A stretch of 47,359 nt of DNA from Lwoffella lincolnii (GTDB lineage Bacteria; Pseudomonadota; Gammaproteobacteria; Pseudomonadales; Moraxellaceae): contig NZ_MUYT01000016.1 in assembly GCF_002014765.1 (NCBI RefSeq), forward strand, positions 1 through 47,359. Direction: 5' to 3'. The position numbers and the translations under genes are program-made. Positions 1 to 8,927 of the stretch are shown here, piece by piece. The first letter of the stretch is position 1; each line of letters opens with the position of its first letter. Below the pieces are notes generated by a model that was given only the letters and a program-made list of their open reading frames with translations, was not told the origin of the DNA and searched no databases.

Positions 1-335
1 AAATTTCTCTTTGGCCATGGATTGAGTCCTTTAAGTGATTAAAAAAGTTGAGTTAATATAAATAAATAACGTTGCTACTAAACATGTTGCCACTCAAATA
101 GTACACAATCTAAAGTAGCATATGGTCGTTATTATAACAAAAAGTGGCATTATTCTACACCATTTATCAAGAAAATTCTAGGACCATCACACGGTGGCAT
201 ATTCTTCTAGCTTTAGCAAGGGGCTTTCTACCGCTAGCATCTGATGTCCCAAACAAAAAGTTGTTTAATAAACCAATCTAACCAGTGGCGATTACTGTTA
301 CTTTAGCGTTTAAGGCATCATGTTTCTATATGTTT
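1..335. other. Gene-free left edge
   Basis: I see no convincing coding frame, RNA or repeat in this AT-rich stretch. It lies downstream of the Pmp3-like gene, which reads leftward into it. No clear hairpin with a T tract follows that gene's stop codon. Confidence 0.5.
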
Positions 336-527
336 CTATTCTCGCATGAGTGCTTTTTTAATTTTTTTATCTGTTTTATATTGATCTAAAGCATATATGG
401 CCCAAATTGTTGCAGGTAACCATCCAAGAATGGTCACTTGTAGTAACAGACAAATGATGCCAGCTATTGGGCGACCTATTGTAAAAAATGTCAGCCAAGG
501 AAAAATTAATGAAATAAGTAAACGCAT
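336..527 (-). CDS. YqaE/Pmp3 family small membrane protein
   Basis: A protein of about 63 residues made almost entirely of two hydrophobic segments (roughly residues 2-22 and 27-46) joined by a short GRPIAG turn, followed by a charged Lys-rich tail. The FFTIGRPIAGIIC and GWLPATIWA motifs are characteristic of the Pmp3/YqaE (UPF0057) family, whose members sit in the inner membrane and are linked to membrane potential and stress tolerance; the precise bacterial role is not settled. The frame can be extended to an ATG at 536. I prefer the ATG at 527 because AAGGA lies about 8 bases upstream of it, whereas the upstream ATG is embedded in that ribosome-binding sequence. The gene stands alone, with no partner in the same orientation nearby. 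Confidence 0.85.
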   Translation of the reverse strand: MRLLISLIFPWLTFFTIGRPIAGIICLLLQVTILGWLPATIWAIYALDQYKTDKKIKKALMRE

Positions 528-536
528 ATTGCCCAT

Positions 537-865
537 CCTTTGATTAATTAACCCATGCCCTCCAGCAAAACCTAACGTCTGTTAATATCTTTGGCGTATC
601 TTGTTGAGTACATGGATATGACGGTCATGATATTTGGTTTTCACCATTGGTCATACACTAGCATCATTTATATTGATTGTCTATTATGGCGACGGCAATG
701 CACTGAGTAGGGTGTCAGCGCTGACATCTCCACCCACCTAAATTTAAATTAAAGATGATGGGCGAAAAGTGACCCATGGTCAGTTAAAAAACGCATAACG
801 CATGCAGAGAAAGCTTTGAGGTGTTGGTGCTTTAAGGCATTGTGGAAAGACATAAAAAATTTGGT
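537..865. other. Gene-free stretch between Pmp3-like gene and tRNA-Ser
   Basis: No open frame with coding character is visible on either strand. It must contain the promoter of the Pmp3-like gene at its left end, but I cannot pick a convincing -35/-10 pair. Its right end lies just downstream of the tRNA 3' end. Confidence 0.45.
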
Positions 866-956
866 TGGCGGTGAAGGAGGGATTCGAACCCTCGATACGC
901 TATTAACGTATACACACTTTCCAGGCGTGCGCTTTCAACCACTCAGCCACTTCACC
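866..956 (-). tRNA. tRNA-Ser (anticodon GGA)
   Basis: Read on the minus strand, the sequence folds as a class II tRNA. The acceptor arms GGTGAAG (plus positions 950-956) and CTTCACC (870-876) pair perfectly, with discriminator G and an encoded CCA at 866-868. The anticodon loop is CTGGAAA, giving anticodon GGA, which reads serine UCC/UCU codons. A long variable arm follows, then a standard T arm with GGTTCGAATCC. Class II shape, anticodon and G discriminator all fit serine. A near-consensus promoter lies just upstream at 972-1000. Confidence 0.97.
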
Positions 957-971
957 GATTTTAAGCGAGAT

Positions 972-1000
972 ATTATAGCTGAATTTTTGCTATTTGTCAT
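972..1000 (-). promoter_or_regulatory. Promoter of tRNA-Ser
   Basis: On the minus strand, ATGACA (995-1000, five of six matches to the sigma-70 -35 box) is followed after 17 bases by a perfect TATAAT (972-977). The -10 box ends about 15 bases upstream of the mature tRNA 5' end, so the primary transcript would have a short leader. Spacing and match are those of a strong housekeeping promoter. Confidence 0.8.
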
Positions 1001-1107
1001 CTTTTATTGATTATTTTGCAACCATCTCCCTGTGGCTAAAATAAAAATGGTATGGACAACTTGCTCAAACAGCTTGGGTAAATCTTAGTAAATTCCAGTA
1101 AATATTA

Positions 1108-1972
1108 GGGTCTGTTGAACATTCATATCTTAAGCCATTGATAAGCAAAGGCTAGAACCACATTATTTTCAAAGTTTCTTTTTAGCTTATCAAAGCGTGT
1201 GGCAATCGCTCGATAATCTTTAATTTTGCAAAAAGCGTTTTCGACTAAATGCCGAAACTTATATAAATACCAATCCATGTGGTCATTGGATTGCTTACTA
1301 TTTGATTTTTGTGGAATGTTTGCATGCGTTTTTTTTCTTCAACATACGCACGAAAATCCTGTGAATCATAGCCTTTATCAGCACTTAGCATGACAACATT
1401 GGTTAAATCAACTTTATCTACCAAGTCTTTTGCCATTTTGATGTCATGGGTTGTGCCATCAGTGATGATAAAGGTAATTGGATTGCCATGAGCATCAACG
1501 GCTAAATGTATTTTAGTTGTATTACCCCCACGACTTTTAGTAATCGCTTGGTCTTTAGGGTTTGCTCCACTGCTATGTTGATGGGCTTTGATGTAGCTAC
1601 CATCAATAAAGACCCATTCCATGTCTGGTTGGTCTATTACTTTGTTAAACAGTAAAATGAGCTTGTTATTGGCTGACCAACGGTTGAAGGCTTTGTAAAC
1701 TGTCTTGTGTTTCTAAAAATATTTGGGTAGGTCTCGCCATGGTAAGCCTACTTGCATTCGATACAATATACCTTCTACAGTCTTTCGTAAGTTGGGTTTG
1801 TCATACAATCCAATTTCAAGTGGAATGGGTTTAAGTCTTTTGTATTGCTTATCATTTAGCATGAGTCTGGGCTTAGTCATAGCGAGTAGTTCTCTTTTTG
1901 GGTTAGAGCTTAAAGTGTACTATCTCGCTATTTTTTTTGGCAAAATTTTCTTTCTCAATGTTCAACACACCC
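1108..1972 (-). mobile_element. IS5-family insertion sequence (IS427-like group), inactive copy
   Basis: An element of about 865 bp bounded by imperfect inverted repeats of about 17 bp. The left end starts GGGTCTGTTGAACATT and the right end, read inward on the minus strand, starts GGGTGTGTTGAACATT. TA directly abuts both ends, consistent with a 2-bp TA target duplication. The single transposase frame reads leftward and is broken by a stop codon and a frame change (see the pseudogene entry). Size, ends, TA target and DDE domain fit the IS5 family, most likely the IS427 subgroup; the subgroup is inferred. Confidence 0.85.
1123..1880 (-). pseudogene. IS5-family DDE transposase, nonsense plus frameshift
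   Basis: The frame starts at ATG 1880 (MTKPRLMLNDKQYKRLKPI) and runs through the N-terminal DUF4096-like region (GLPWRDLPKYF) to an in-frame TAG at 1713-1715. It resumes in the same frame with KHKTVYKAFNRWS, the first catalytic aspartate in FIDGSYIKAH and the second in SADKGYDS. An eight-A run (minus strand, plus positions 1329-1336) then shifts the frame. One extra A, or a -1 ribosomal slip, restores HANIPQKSN, the HMDWYLYKFRHLVENAF region with the third catalytic residue (Glu), and the C-terminus ending at 1123. The restored protein would be about 252 residues, normal for the group. The TAG makes this copy non-functional even if the A run is a programmed slip site. Confidence 0.88.
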
Positions 1973-2038
1973 TAGATAAATCATCTTCCAATATCAGCAA
2001 TTGATATCTTATCGATTTTACCTGAGCTGTCTTCTAAT

Positions 2039-2070
2039 AAAATAGCCAATCTTTTAAGATTGACTATTTT
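2039..2070 (-). terminator. Hairpin terminator of the Ig-repeat lipoprotein gene
   Basis: A 15-bp inverted repeat with one mismatch (2039-2053 against 2056-2070) lies 29 bases past the stop codon. On the minus strand the 3' arm ends in TTTT followed by ATT, consistent with an intrinsic terminator. The A/T-rich stem is also followed by a short T run on the plus strand. Confidence 0.6.
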
Positions 2071-2098
2071 ATATTAATTTTGGCTTATCTTGTTGGTA

Positions 2099-4495
2099 TT
2101 ACTTACAAGTTGGGTGAATACCAAATGGACTTCTTAGATTTGGTCGTTTAACAAGACTTATGTCTTGATCATCAGATAATATGGGAAAATAAACTCCGCG
2201 GAGCTGGCTAGATTCAGAACCATCTACAAGAGTAGCAGCAGTCATATCCATGGTGAACCAATCAGCATATTCTTTTAAATAACGAATTTGAAAATCAGCT
2301 CGACCATTTTCATCTGTTATTAAATTATAAACACCATTGTTAGACGTACTCACTAGATTTTTGGATAAAATACTCGCTTTATATCCAGGATCTAATTGAC
2401 CATTATTATTATTATCTTCACCCATATCAAGAATGCTATTAAAGTTCCGATCTTCATTTGCACATTCTTGACTTTCTTGTTCCCATAATTTTTCTTTATT
2501 TTTTATTACAACCTTAAACTTGCCTTTAATATACGTCTTGGGTTTTAAGGAAATGGTGATCAGTTGATTGGCAGCAGGCTGACCACTATTATTAGTTACA
2601 AATGCTGAGCCATTACGGAAATAATATACTTTTGATTCATCGTCTGATATTTTATCAGACAAACCAACTGCAATGGATGAAGCCGTTGTTTGAACCGTTA
2701 ATTTCACTTCTGCAGGTCCAACAGAAACCGTATTTACTTTACCATCAGGCAACTCCACTGCATTCACCTTGGCTTGAATACGAACCCCTCCATTAGCAGT
2801 CGGATTATTACCTGAAGTGTAAGCAATAACACCAATGCCATTTTCATCAGTTTTTACAATAGCTTGATCGATATGACCACCTGAGCTGTCTTCAACCACA
2901 GAAAAATTAACAATGGCATTTTTTACAGCACCTCCTTTAGCATCTAATACTCGCACCTTCACTTCCGTGGAAGAGTTAGTGGTCATTTGAATATTTTTAG
3001 CTTGTAATAAGAGTTTATCAGGTTTAACTGAAACAAATCTTAAATTCTTAGATTGTTTCTTATTTTTGTATGTTGCTGTTAAGTTAAAAACTCCTGGTGC
3101 AATAGATCGAATTTTAAAAACAGCCTTACCATTTGATATTGTAGCTGTCTGACTGCTACTACCATTCTGACTGCCATTATCATTGGTGAATCGTCCTTTG
3201 GTGGTTGTTAAGGTGACTTTATCACCGTTAGATGCATCTGGCACTAATACTTCTATTTCTTCAATCTTATCTACAACGATATCACTAACCCTAGATATGG
3301 AAATACCTTTATCAACAACTGCTGCCAGCTTAATAGCTGCATTAAATGTTTGTAATTCATCTTTTTTGGGATTGGGATTAACAACAATATCGAATATGTA
3401 GCCATCATCTTCCTTGATTAATTGAGTACTGCTTATGCCAGAAAATGTGAATTGACCATTACTGTCTGTTTTTACAGACGCTATTTGCTTGTTTGCATTC
3501 ATCAACGCAACTTCAATATTAGCAATGCTTCTATCTGAGCCATCAATCAGACGACCAGTGATATTTACTCTGTCTTGATTTGATATCATATTTAGGTTGC
3601 TACTAATGCCAAGAATTCTAGTACCAACAACCTGAAGGGGCAGACTCATGGTTTCAACTGCATTTTTAGTATCATCAACGGTAATAACCAGCTTAGTCTC
3701 ATGATTTAAACGAGACAAAGATGTGGTACTAGACTGTTCTAATTGAATCTGTACCTGACCTTTTTCATCTGTTATTTGACTAGACTTACCCGCCAGCGTG
3801 ATACCATACTTAACTGGATCGATAATTGAGAAGTTAACGGGAACACCACTTTCAATGCCACCATCTTTATTTCTGACATTGACCGTCACTGTCATGGTGT
3901 CTGTGCCTGTTTTTAATCTAGGTTTAGACGTGGTAATATACAGATCATACACTGAGTTCTTTTCAGCAGTAACTTTCTTATCTGTTCCTTTTAGATTTAG
4001 GGTTGCTTGACCATTACCTAAACTTGCAGTTATGGTTAATCCTTTGTCTTTCAGATGCTGTTTTTGTTCTGGTGTTAAAGTATTGACGACTTCTAATGTA
4101 ATGGTGGCAACGCCCTGTTTATCTGTCTTAACCACACCAGCATTTTGATTAAAGACCCCTGTCAAAGTGGGATCGGTAATGGAGAATTTCACTTCTTTAT
4201 CAGCAACAACTCCGTAAGTCTTACCATCTACCGCTCGCACTGATACTTTCACAGTTGTACCACGGTTTAGCATGAGTGCAGGTACACTTGAAGTCATATA
4301 AAGTGCATAATTATTATTTGATGATTCTGATTCTGCCTGATTATCGCTTGGGGTTGGCACAACCCCCAAATCAGGGGCAGGAACAATTGAGTCAACGCTA
4401 CTGCCACCACCGCCACAACCAGCCAAAACCAATGCTGTTGATAAAGCAGTCAGATGAAATGCCTTGGAAGTCCAAGTAAGAGCTGATTTTGACAT
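2099..4495 (-). CDS. Large Ig-repeat (Big_1/invasin-like) surface lipoprotein
   Basis: The 798-residue protein begins with a lipoprotein signal: a short basic N-terminus, a hydrophobic stretch, then the lipobox LVLAGC with Cys27 and a Gly-rich linker. The rest is a string of Ig-like beta repeats, recognisable by recurring signatures such as KTDKQGVATITL, TDEKGQVQIQL, KTDSNGQFTF, KTDENGIGVIAY and TDENGRADFQI, each closing a domain of about 90-110 residues. This is the arrangement of bacterial Ig-like domain 1 proteins (invasin and intimin relatives). Around residues 678-704 an Asp/Asn-rich stretch (EDRNFNSILDMGEDNNNNGQ) resembles paired calcium-binding loops. The start is supported by GGAG 12 bases upstream. 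It is probably a surface or periplasmic adhesin-type lipoprotein; ligand unknown. It is a single-gene unit with a terminator hairpin after it. Confidence 0.85.
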   Translation of the reverse strand: MSKSALTWTSKAFHLTALSTALVLAGCGGGGSSVDSIVPAPDLGVVPTPSDNQAESESSNNNYALYMTSSVPALMLNRGTTVKVSVRAVDGKTYGVVADKEVKFSITDPTLTGVFNQNAGVVKTDKQGVATITLEVVNTLTPEQKQHLKDKGLTITASLGNGQATLNLKGTDKKVTAEKNSVYDLYITTSKPRLKTGTDTMTVTVNVRNKDGGIESGVPVNFSIIDPVKYGITLAGKSSQITDEKGQVQIQLEQSSTTSLSRLNHETKLVITVDDTKNAVETMSLPLQVVGTRILGISSNLNMISNQDRVNITGRLIDGSDRSIANIEVALMNANKQIASVKTDSNGQFTFSGISSTQLIKEDDGYIFDIVVNPNPKKDELQTFNAAIKLAAVVDKGISISRVSDIVVDKIEEIEVLVPDASNGDKVTLTTTKGRFTNDNGSQNGSSSQTATISNGKAVFKIRSIAPGVFNLTATYKNKKQSKNLRFVSVKPDKLLLQAKNIQMTTNSSTEVKVRVLDAKGGAVKNAIVNFSVVEDSSGGHIDQAIVKTDENGIGVIAYTSGNNPTANGGVRIQAKVNAVELPDGKVNTVSVGPAEVKLTVQTTASSIAVGLSDKISDDESKVYYFRNGSAFVTNNSGQPAANQLITISLKPKTYIKGKFKVVIKNKEKLWEQESQECANEDRNFNSILDMGEDNNNNGQLDPGYKASILSKNLVSTSNNGVYNLITDENGRADFQIRYLKEYADWFTMDMTAATLVDGSESSQLRGVYFPILSDDQDISLVKRPNLRSPFGIHPTCK

Positions 4496-5086
4496 ATCTT
4501 GTCATCTCCGTAATGTCATAAAAAATAATCTATCAATCAATTTGTCAGTCATTGATGGTTTAAAGCATTGATTATCTGCCTAAATAATTCAAAAATCTCA
4601 CTTAGTACATGTGATCATTTGCAGTATCTTAATCTTACAATGTCGCTTTATTGCAGTATAAGTTTAGAAAAAATAGGTGATTTCATACAAAAAAATTGAC
4701 ATGTACCACAAATTTCAATCCATTCTCAATGTTGCAGAAATCTTTGCATAACTTTACTTTGTTTGTCACAAACTTACAACCTAAAATATCAAATAATCTG
4801 TTGTCAACGCAAATTTTTGGGCTAAACGGCAAAAGCTCATCAAATTATTTGCTTTTTTTTGGCAAAAGTGGTATAAATTACCGCTTTAAAATTTCGTCCA
4901 ACACACTCAGCATACTCAATCCATAGCCATCTGTTTGCCTTTAACTGGTGGTCATTTTTTGATGTTGGGTGTTATTATCATTTGCTTTGCCAGCGTTTGT
5001 TTGTGTCCATGCCACTTACTCTACAAATGCCCTAGCACACTGTGAAAGATGTCCCTATGTGGGCATCAATAGATTAGGAGTTCCCC
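4496..5086. other. Divergent intergenic region (lipoprotein gene / rpmB)
   Basis: About 590 bases without a credible gene, separating two divergently transcribed units. It holds a candidate rpmB promoter at 4849-4877. The left part must contain the promoter of the Ig-repeat lipoprotein gene, which I could not pinpoint. Confidence 0.5.
4849..4877 (+). promoter_or_regulatory. Candidate promoter upstream of rpmB-rpmG
   Basis: TTGCTT (4849-4854) and TATAAA (4872-4877) are separated by 17 bases, and the -10 box is preceded by TGG, which makes it an extended -10. It would leave a 5' leader of about 200 bases before rpmB. No other pair of this quality is seen in the region, but the assignment is by inspection only. 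Confidence 0.45.
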
Positions 5087-5323
5087 ATGTCTCGAGTCTG
5101 TCAAGTGACTGGAAAACGCCCCATGGTGGGCAATAATGTTTCGCATGCGAACAACAAAACCCGTCGTCGTTTTCAGCCAAATCTGCATAACCATCGTTTT
5201 TGGGTAGAGTCAGAAAATCGCTTTGTACGTTTGCGTGTTTCTACCAAAGGCATGCGTATCATTGATAAACACGGTATCGATAAAGTCCTGGCTGATTTGC
5301 GTGCCCAAGGTCAAAAAATCTAA
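5087..5323 (+). CDS. rpmB: 50S ribosomal protein L28
   Basis: The 78-residue basic protein starts MSRVCQVTGKRPMVGNN, the universal L28 N-terminus, followed by the NKTRRRFQPNLH segment. Length equals that of typical proteobacterial L28. It is a structural protein of the large ribosomal subunit near the 23S rRNA exit-tunnel/L1 region. A TAGGAG ribosome-binding site lies 6 bases before the ATG. It is followed after 50 bases by rpmG, the usual rpmB-rpmG pair, so the two should be cotranscribed. Confidence 0.98.
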   Translation: MSRVCQVTGKRPMVGNNVSHANNKTRRRFQPNLHNHRFWVESENRFVRLRVSTKGMRIIDKHGIDKVLADLRAQGQKI

Positions 5324-5373
5324 GACTGTCAACCCAATCAGCCCAATCTTATCTGTCAATTTGGAGCAACCCC

Positions 5374-5529
5374 ATGCGTGATAAAATTAAATTAGTTTCA
5401 AGTGCTGGTACTGGTTACTTTTATACCACCACAAAGAACAAACGCACCATGCCTGGCAAAATGGAAATCAAAAAGTTTGATCCAAAAGCTGGCAAACATG
5501 TTATTTTTAAAGAAGCCAAGATTAAATGA
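5374..5529 (+). CDS. rpmG: 50S ribosomal protein L33
   Basis: A 51-residue protein beginning MRDKIKLVSSAGTGYFYTTT and ending with FDPKAGKHVIFKEAKIK, which is diagnostic of the proteobacterial L33 form. It has no CxxC zinc ribbon, so this is the zinc-independent type. GGAG lies 8 bases before the ATG. It is the second gene of the rpmB-rpmG unit and is followed at 5588 by a strong terminator hairpin that also faces the end of convergent ftsK. Confidence 0.97.
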   Translation: MRDKIKLVSSAGTGYFYTTTKNKRTMPGKMEIKKFDPKAGKHVIFKEAKIK

Positions 5530-5587
5530 TTCAAAAGGTGGTTTATTTTAAACACCTGATTTAGACATCTTAGGTTAATAAATGCCA

Positions 5588-5621
5588 AACGCCACCATAC
5601 ATGATGTATGGTGGTGTTTTT
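5588..5621 (+). terminator. Terminator of rpmB-rpmG
   Basis: A 13-bp stem (AACGCCACCATAC against GTATGGTGGTGTT, with one G-T pair and a 5-base loop) is followed by TTTATTTTT. It lies 58 bases after rpmG. Convergent ftsK ends at 5681, so the hairpin may serve both strands. Confidence 0.88.
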
Positions 5622-5680
5622 ATTTTTATGGTTTTTTGCGTAACGCATGCTTTTCATGCGTCATGAACAGGTTCAATGGG

Positions 5681-8600
5681 CTAAAACAACAATTCTCGCT
5701 TGCCTGATTTGTCCATGGGGCTGATGAGCCCTGCTTCTTCCATGGAATCGACGATGCGGGCGGCTCGGTTGTAGCCAATGCTAAATTTTCGTTGTAGGCT
5801 GGAAGCGGAAACTTTGCGAGTTTCCATAACAAAGGCAACGGCTTCATTGTATAAGTCATCGTCTTCACCTGAGTTGTTGCCACCACTGCCAGATTCTATG
5901 GGATTAAAGTTATCAGAAAAATTGTCGATGTAGTCAGGAGCACCTCGCTCTCGCCATGCTTCACACACTCGGTTGACTTCTTCATCACTGACGAATGCCC
6001 CATGTACCCTTTCTGGTTCGATTTGTCCAGGCCCTAAAAACAGCATGTCGCCATTACCCAGCATGTCTTCTGCACCACCACTGTCTAAGATGGTGCGTGA
6101 GTCCACTTTTGAGTTGACTCTTAGGGCAACTCGCACAGGAACGTTGGCTTTGATAAGCCCTGTGATGACATCAACCGATGGGCGTTGGGTGGCTAACATC
6201 AGGTGAATGCCTGCGGCTCGAGACTTTTGGGCAAGTCGGGTGATGAGTTCTTCGGCTTGTTTGCCCACCTGCATTATCATATCAGCAAATTCATCTGCTA
6301 CGATGACAATCATGGGTAGGGTTTTGAGTTTGGGAGCTTTGTCAATGCTAACACTGTCATTAGGTCGCCATAGGGGGTCGATGATGGGTGTGCCTGCTTG
6401 TTCGGCTGCGATGACTTTTTTATTAAATTCTTTGAGCTTACGCACTTTAAGCAGGCTCATGAGTTGGTAACGGCGTTCCATTTCTGCCACGCACCATGAC
6501 AGGCTGCTGGCAGCTTCGGTCATATCGGTAACCACAGGGGTCAGCAGATGCGGAATGTCATTGTAGTTAGCAAGCTCAAGCTGTTTTGGGTCGATGAGTA
6601 TCAAGCGAAGTTGCTCTGGGGTGTATTTTAGCAGTATGGACAACAGCATGGCGTTAACCAGTACTGATTTTCCTGAGCCTGTTGTGCCCGCCACCAGCAT
6701 GTGGGGGGCTTTTGCTAAGTCGGTGATGATGGGTTTGCCACCGATGTCTTTGCCCATTGCCATGCTGATTTGCCCTTTGGGGTCTTTATATTTATCGGTG
6801 GCAAGCAGTTCGATAAGCCGTACCATTTCTCGCTTACGGTTAGGCACTTCGATACCGATGTAAGGCTTACCTGGAATGACTTCCACCACCCTAAGCGATG
6901 CCATGGACAGTGAGCGTGCCAAATCTCTGGAGATGCTGACAACTTTACTGGCTTTAACCCCTGCTGCTAACTCCACTTCAAAACGAGTAACCACAGGTCC
7001 TGGAATGGCATTGACCACGTCAGCTTTGACATTAAAGTCTTGTAGTTTTATTTCCAGCAGTTCAGATAATTGCCGTAGCTCTTGAGCAGTATAGCTGGGC
7101 TTGCGGTTAGGGTCAGGCTTGTCCAGTATGTTCAGTGGTGGCAAGGTTGGCAGGTTGGCACGATATTTGGCGGTGTGCATGGCTCGAGATTTGCCAGCAA
7201 ACGCCATGTCATCATGAATGTCTGGCATCACCATATGGTTATTGGCCATGTTATTGCCATTATTCATGTTATTGCCATTATTATCATCATTGTTGTTATC
7301 ATCGTCATCATCATTAACCATATCGGTGATAAGGTTACTTTGTGCCACATCTGGAACATCAAAACGAATGTTGGGCGGTGTGCGTTGCTTTAATGCGTCA
7401 TGGTTAATCTTGGTTTGACTGATGTTTGTTTGCTCTGATTCAGGCGATTTAGGCATGATGCTTTTGGTTTTAGGCATCATGTTGACGTGTTCGATATTCT
7501 TAGCTGTCCGTTCACTGTCTTCTTTGTGAGTTAAAGAATGTTCTTGATGCGGTTTTAGTGGGTTGGCAGGTGGGGTGTTATTGGGGGTGAAAGATTTTTT
7601 TTCATTGCTGTTCCACCCTGAGCCATCGTCCCACTGTGGTTTATCGTTCCATACGGTTTCATATGCCCAAGATTTATCATCAGTCATGTTCATCTCATCA
7701 ATCGGGTAATCAGTGGGTTTATCAATGGATTGATGGTCAAATTGATGAGATGGTGGTAACTGTATATCTGGAGCGCTGGGCATGGTTGATATTATGGATA
7801 CTGGAGGCTGTTTCTGTAGAGGTTGATGAGAGATGGGATAATCTGGTAAAGGAGGTTTGTCATGCTGATTTTCTGTATGGTCAATCTGAGCATTGGCCAT
7901 CTGCTCGGCAATGATTTCTTGTAGCCCTGTCTGCTTGACAAACTGACGCAAATAGCTGCCCACTGGGTTATTTTGGTTGTTACTGGCTTTAGCTGTCTGT
8001 GTTAATGACATTGATGAGCTAAAATTATCTTGACGTGTATGGGTTTGTTCATCAATTGGTTTGTGTTGTTTATCCGCTTGTCTGTCCACAAGTGGCAAGG
8101 GTATTTGACGGGCGGCGACATTGGTTTTGTTAACATCAGGTTGATTTGGCTCAAATTCATCATCTTGTTTATCCATGGCATCACGCAGGCTATTTTTTGC
8201 TTTAAAAATAGGCAATTGATTATCCTGCTGTGATCCACGCCATTGCAATGATAGCAGTTGAGTAAAAAATGTTCGCCAATAAATGTCAAACGTCATCGTC
8301 ATTAACGCAAAGATAAACAGCAGTGAAAACAAAAAACTGCCCCATGTCCCAAGCACTGCTTGTAAGCGTTTTCCAAGCTCATAACCAGCCACGCCTGTGC
8401 TTTTGATGCCCAGCGATGTTTGGCTTGCCAAGTCAGCCGTTTGTCCTTGACCAAACCACGTACCCATCGCATACAATCCCACCACATACAGTAAGGTGGC
8501 ACTGCTCATCAGCAAAAACAAATAACTGACTGCTCGCACCAATGCCCATCTGACCCCACTGCTCCGTCTTTCCCACCAAATCAATGCCGCTTCATATAGT

Positions 8601-8887
8601 GCCATCAGTACCAACCAATAAGCTGCCAACCCAATCATGGATAACAAAATATCCGCAAGCCACGCCCCAGTTGTGCCTCCCATGTTAGTTATCTCTGCCA
8701 TGTCAGTGCTGATGTGCGACCAACTGGGGTCATTGGGTGAGTATGATGCCAAAATCACAAACACATATAACCCCAATGACAACCAACACAAGGTTAAGAT
8801 GCCTTTTTTAACGTACACAATCACTTGCTCAATGGACACAGAAATCACCACCTGATGCTGACAGCCCTTTGCCAAATTTCCCATCAT
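5681..8887 (-). CDS. ftsK: DNA translocase FtsK
   Basis: The 1068-residue cell-division DNA pump moves chromosome dimers and termini across the septum and activates XerCD at dif. The N-terminal ~210 residues hold about four membrane segments (WLSLGLYVFVILASYSPNDPSW is the classic start of the FtsK_4TM domain). A hydrophilic Gln/Asn/Asp/Pro-rich linker of ~370 residues follows, including a nearly pure Asp/Asn stretch at about residues 523-551. The motor domain has Walker A AGTTGSGKS (near residue 732), RLILIDPKQLEL and Walker B VIVADEFADM (near 862). The C-terminal winged-helix gamma domain (VSASSLQRKFSIGYNRAARIVD) reads KOPS motifs. The ATG at 8887 has no ribosome-binding site; a GTG at 8839, with AGGTGG about 8 bases upstream, would remove 16 residues and is a credible alternative start. 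Confidence 0.96.
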   Translation of the reverse strand: MMGNLAKGCQHQVVISVSIEQVIVYVKKGILTLCWLSLGLYVFVILASYSPNDPSWSHISTDMAEITNMGGTTGAWLADILLSMIGLAAYWLVLMALYEAALIWWERRSSGVRWALVRAVSYLFLLMSSATLLYVVGLYAMGTWFGQGQTADLASQTSLGIKSTGVAGYELGKRLQAVLGTWGSFLFSLLFIFALMTMTFDIYWRTFFTQLLSLQWRGSQQDNQLPIFKAKNSLRDAMDKQDDEFEPNQPDVNKTNVAARQIPLPLVDRQADKQHKPIDEQTHTRQDNFSSSMSLTQTAKASNNQNNPVGSYLRQFVKQTGLQEIIAEQMANAQIDHTENQHDKPPLPDYPISHQPLQKQPPVSIISTMPSAPDIQLPPSHQFDHQSIDKPTDYPIDEMNMTDDKSWAYETVWNDKPQWDDGSGWNSNEKKSFTPNNTPPANPLKPHQEHSLTHKEDSERTAKNIEHVNMMPKTKSIMPKSPESEQTNISQTKINHDALKQRTPPNIRFDVPDVAQSNLITDMVNDDDDDNNNDDNNGNNMNNGNNMANNHMVMPDIHDDMAFAGKSRAMHTAKYRANLPTLPPLNILDKPDPNRKPSYTAQELRQLSELLEIKLQDFNVKADVVNAIPGPVVTRFEVELAAGVKASKVVSISRDLARSLSMASLRVVEVIPGKPYIGIEVPNRKREMVRLIELLATDKYKDPKGQISMAMGKDIGGKPIITDLAKAPHMLVAGTTGSGKSVLVNAMLLSILLKYTPEQLRLILIDPKQLELANYNDIPHLLTPVVTDMTEAASSLSWCVAEMERRYQLMSLLKVRKLKEFNKKVIAAEQAGTPIIDPLWRPNDSVSIDKAPKLKTLPMIVIVADEFADMIMQVGKQAEELITRLAQKSRAAGIHLMLATQRPSVDVITGLIKANVPVRVALRVNSKVDSRTILDSGGAEDMLGNGDMLFLGPGQIEPERVHGAFVSDEEVNRVCEAWRERGAPDYIDNFSDNFNPIESGSGGNNSGEDDDLYNEAVAFVMETRKVSASSLQRKFSIGYNRAARIVDSMEEAGLISPMDKSGKRELLF
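7236..7318. repeat. Low-complexity Asp/Asn-coding tract in ftsK
   Basis: Degenerate repeats of ATT, ATC and GTT triplets, including two copies of a unit like catgttattgccattatt, encode a run of Asp and Asn with occasional Met/Gly in the FtsK linker. Such tracts are prone to in-frame length change and would not affect the motor domain. Confidence 0.7.
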
Positions 8888-8894
8888 AACAATG

Positions 8895-8927
8895 TTAACA
8901 ACATTAATTAATCATTCATGTTGTTAA
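8895..8927. repeat. 10-bp perfect inverted repeat upstream of ftsK
   Basis: TTAACAACAT (8895-8904) and ATGTTGTTAA (8918-8927) form a perfect inverted repeat with a 13-base spacer just before the ftsK start. The surrounding ~110 bases are unusually rich in GTTAA/TTAAC words. It could be an operator or a weak hairpin in the ftsK leader; function unknown. Confidence 0.5.

Noticed and set aside
866..1972. tRNA-Ser with adjacent IS as a possible genomic-island attachment site
   Set aside because: No integrase gene and no direct repeat of the tRNA 3' end found in the window.
1970..2075. Short minus-strand frame reading KRLAILLEDSSGKIDKISIADIG between the IS5 copy and the lipoprotein gene
   Set aside because: It has no start codon, only about 30 codons, and overlaps the terminator hairpin. 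A 14-base match to the lipoprotein gene (CCTGAGCTGTCTTC) is too short to claim a duplicated gene fragment.
7082..7418. Several overlapping plus-strand frames rich in Ile/His opposite ftsK
   Set aside because: They are antisense products of the Asp/Asn low-complexity tract in ftsK.
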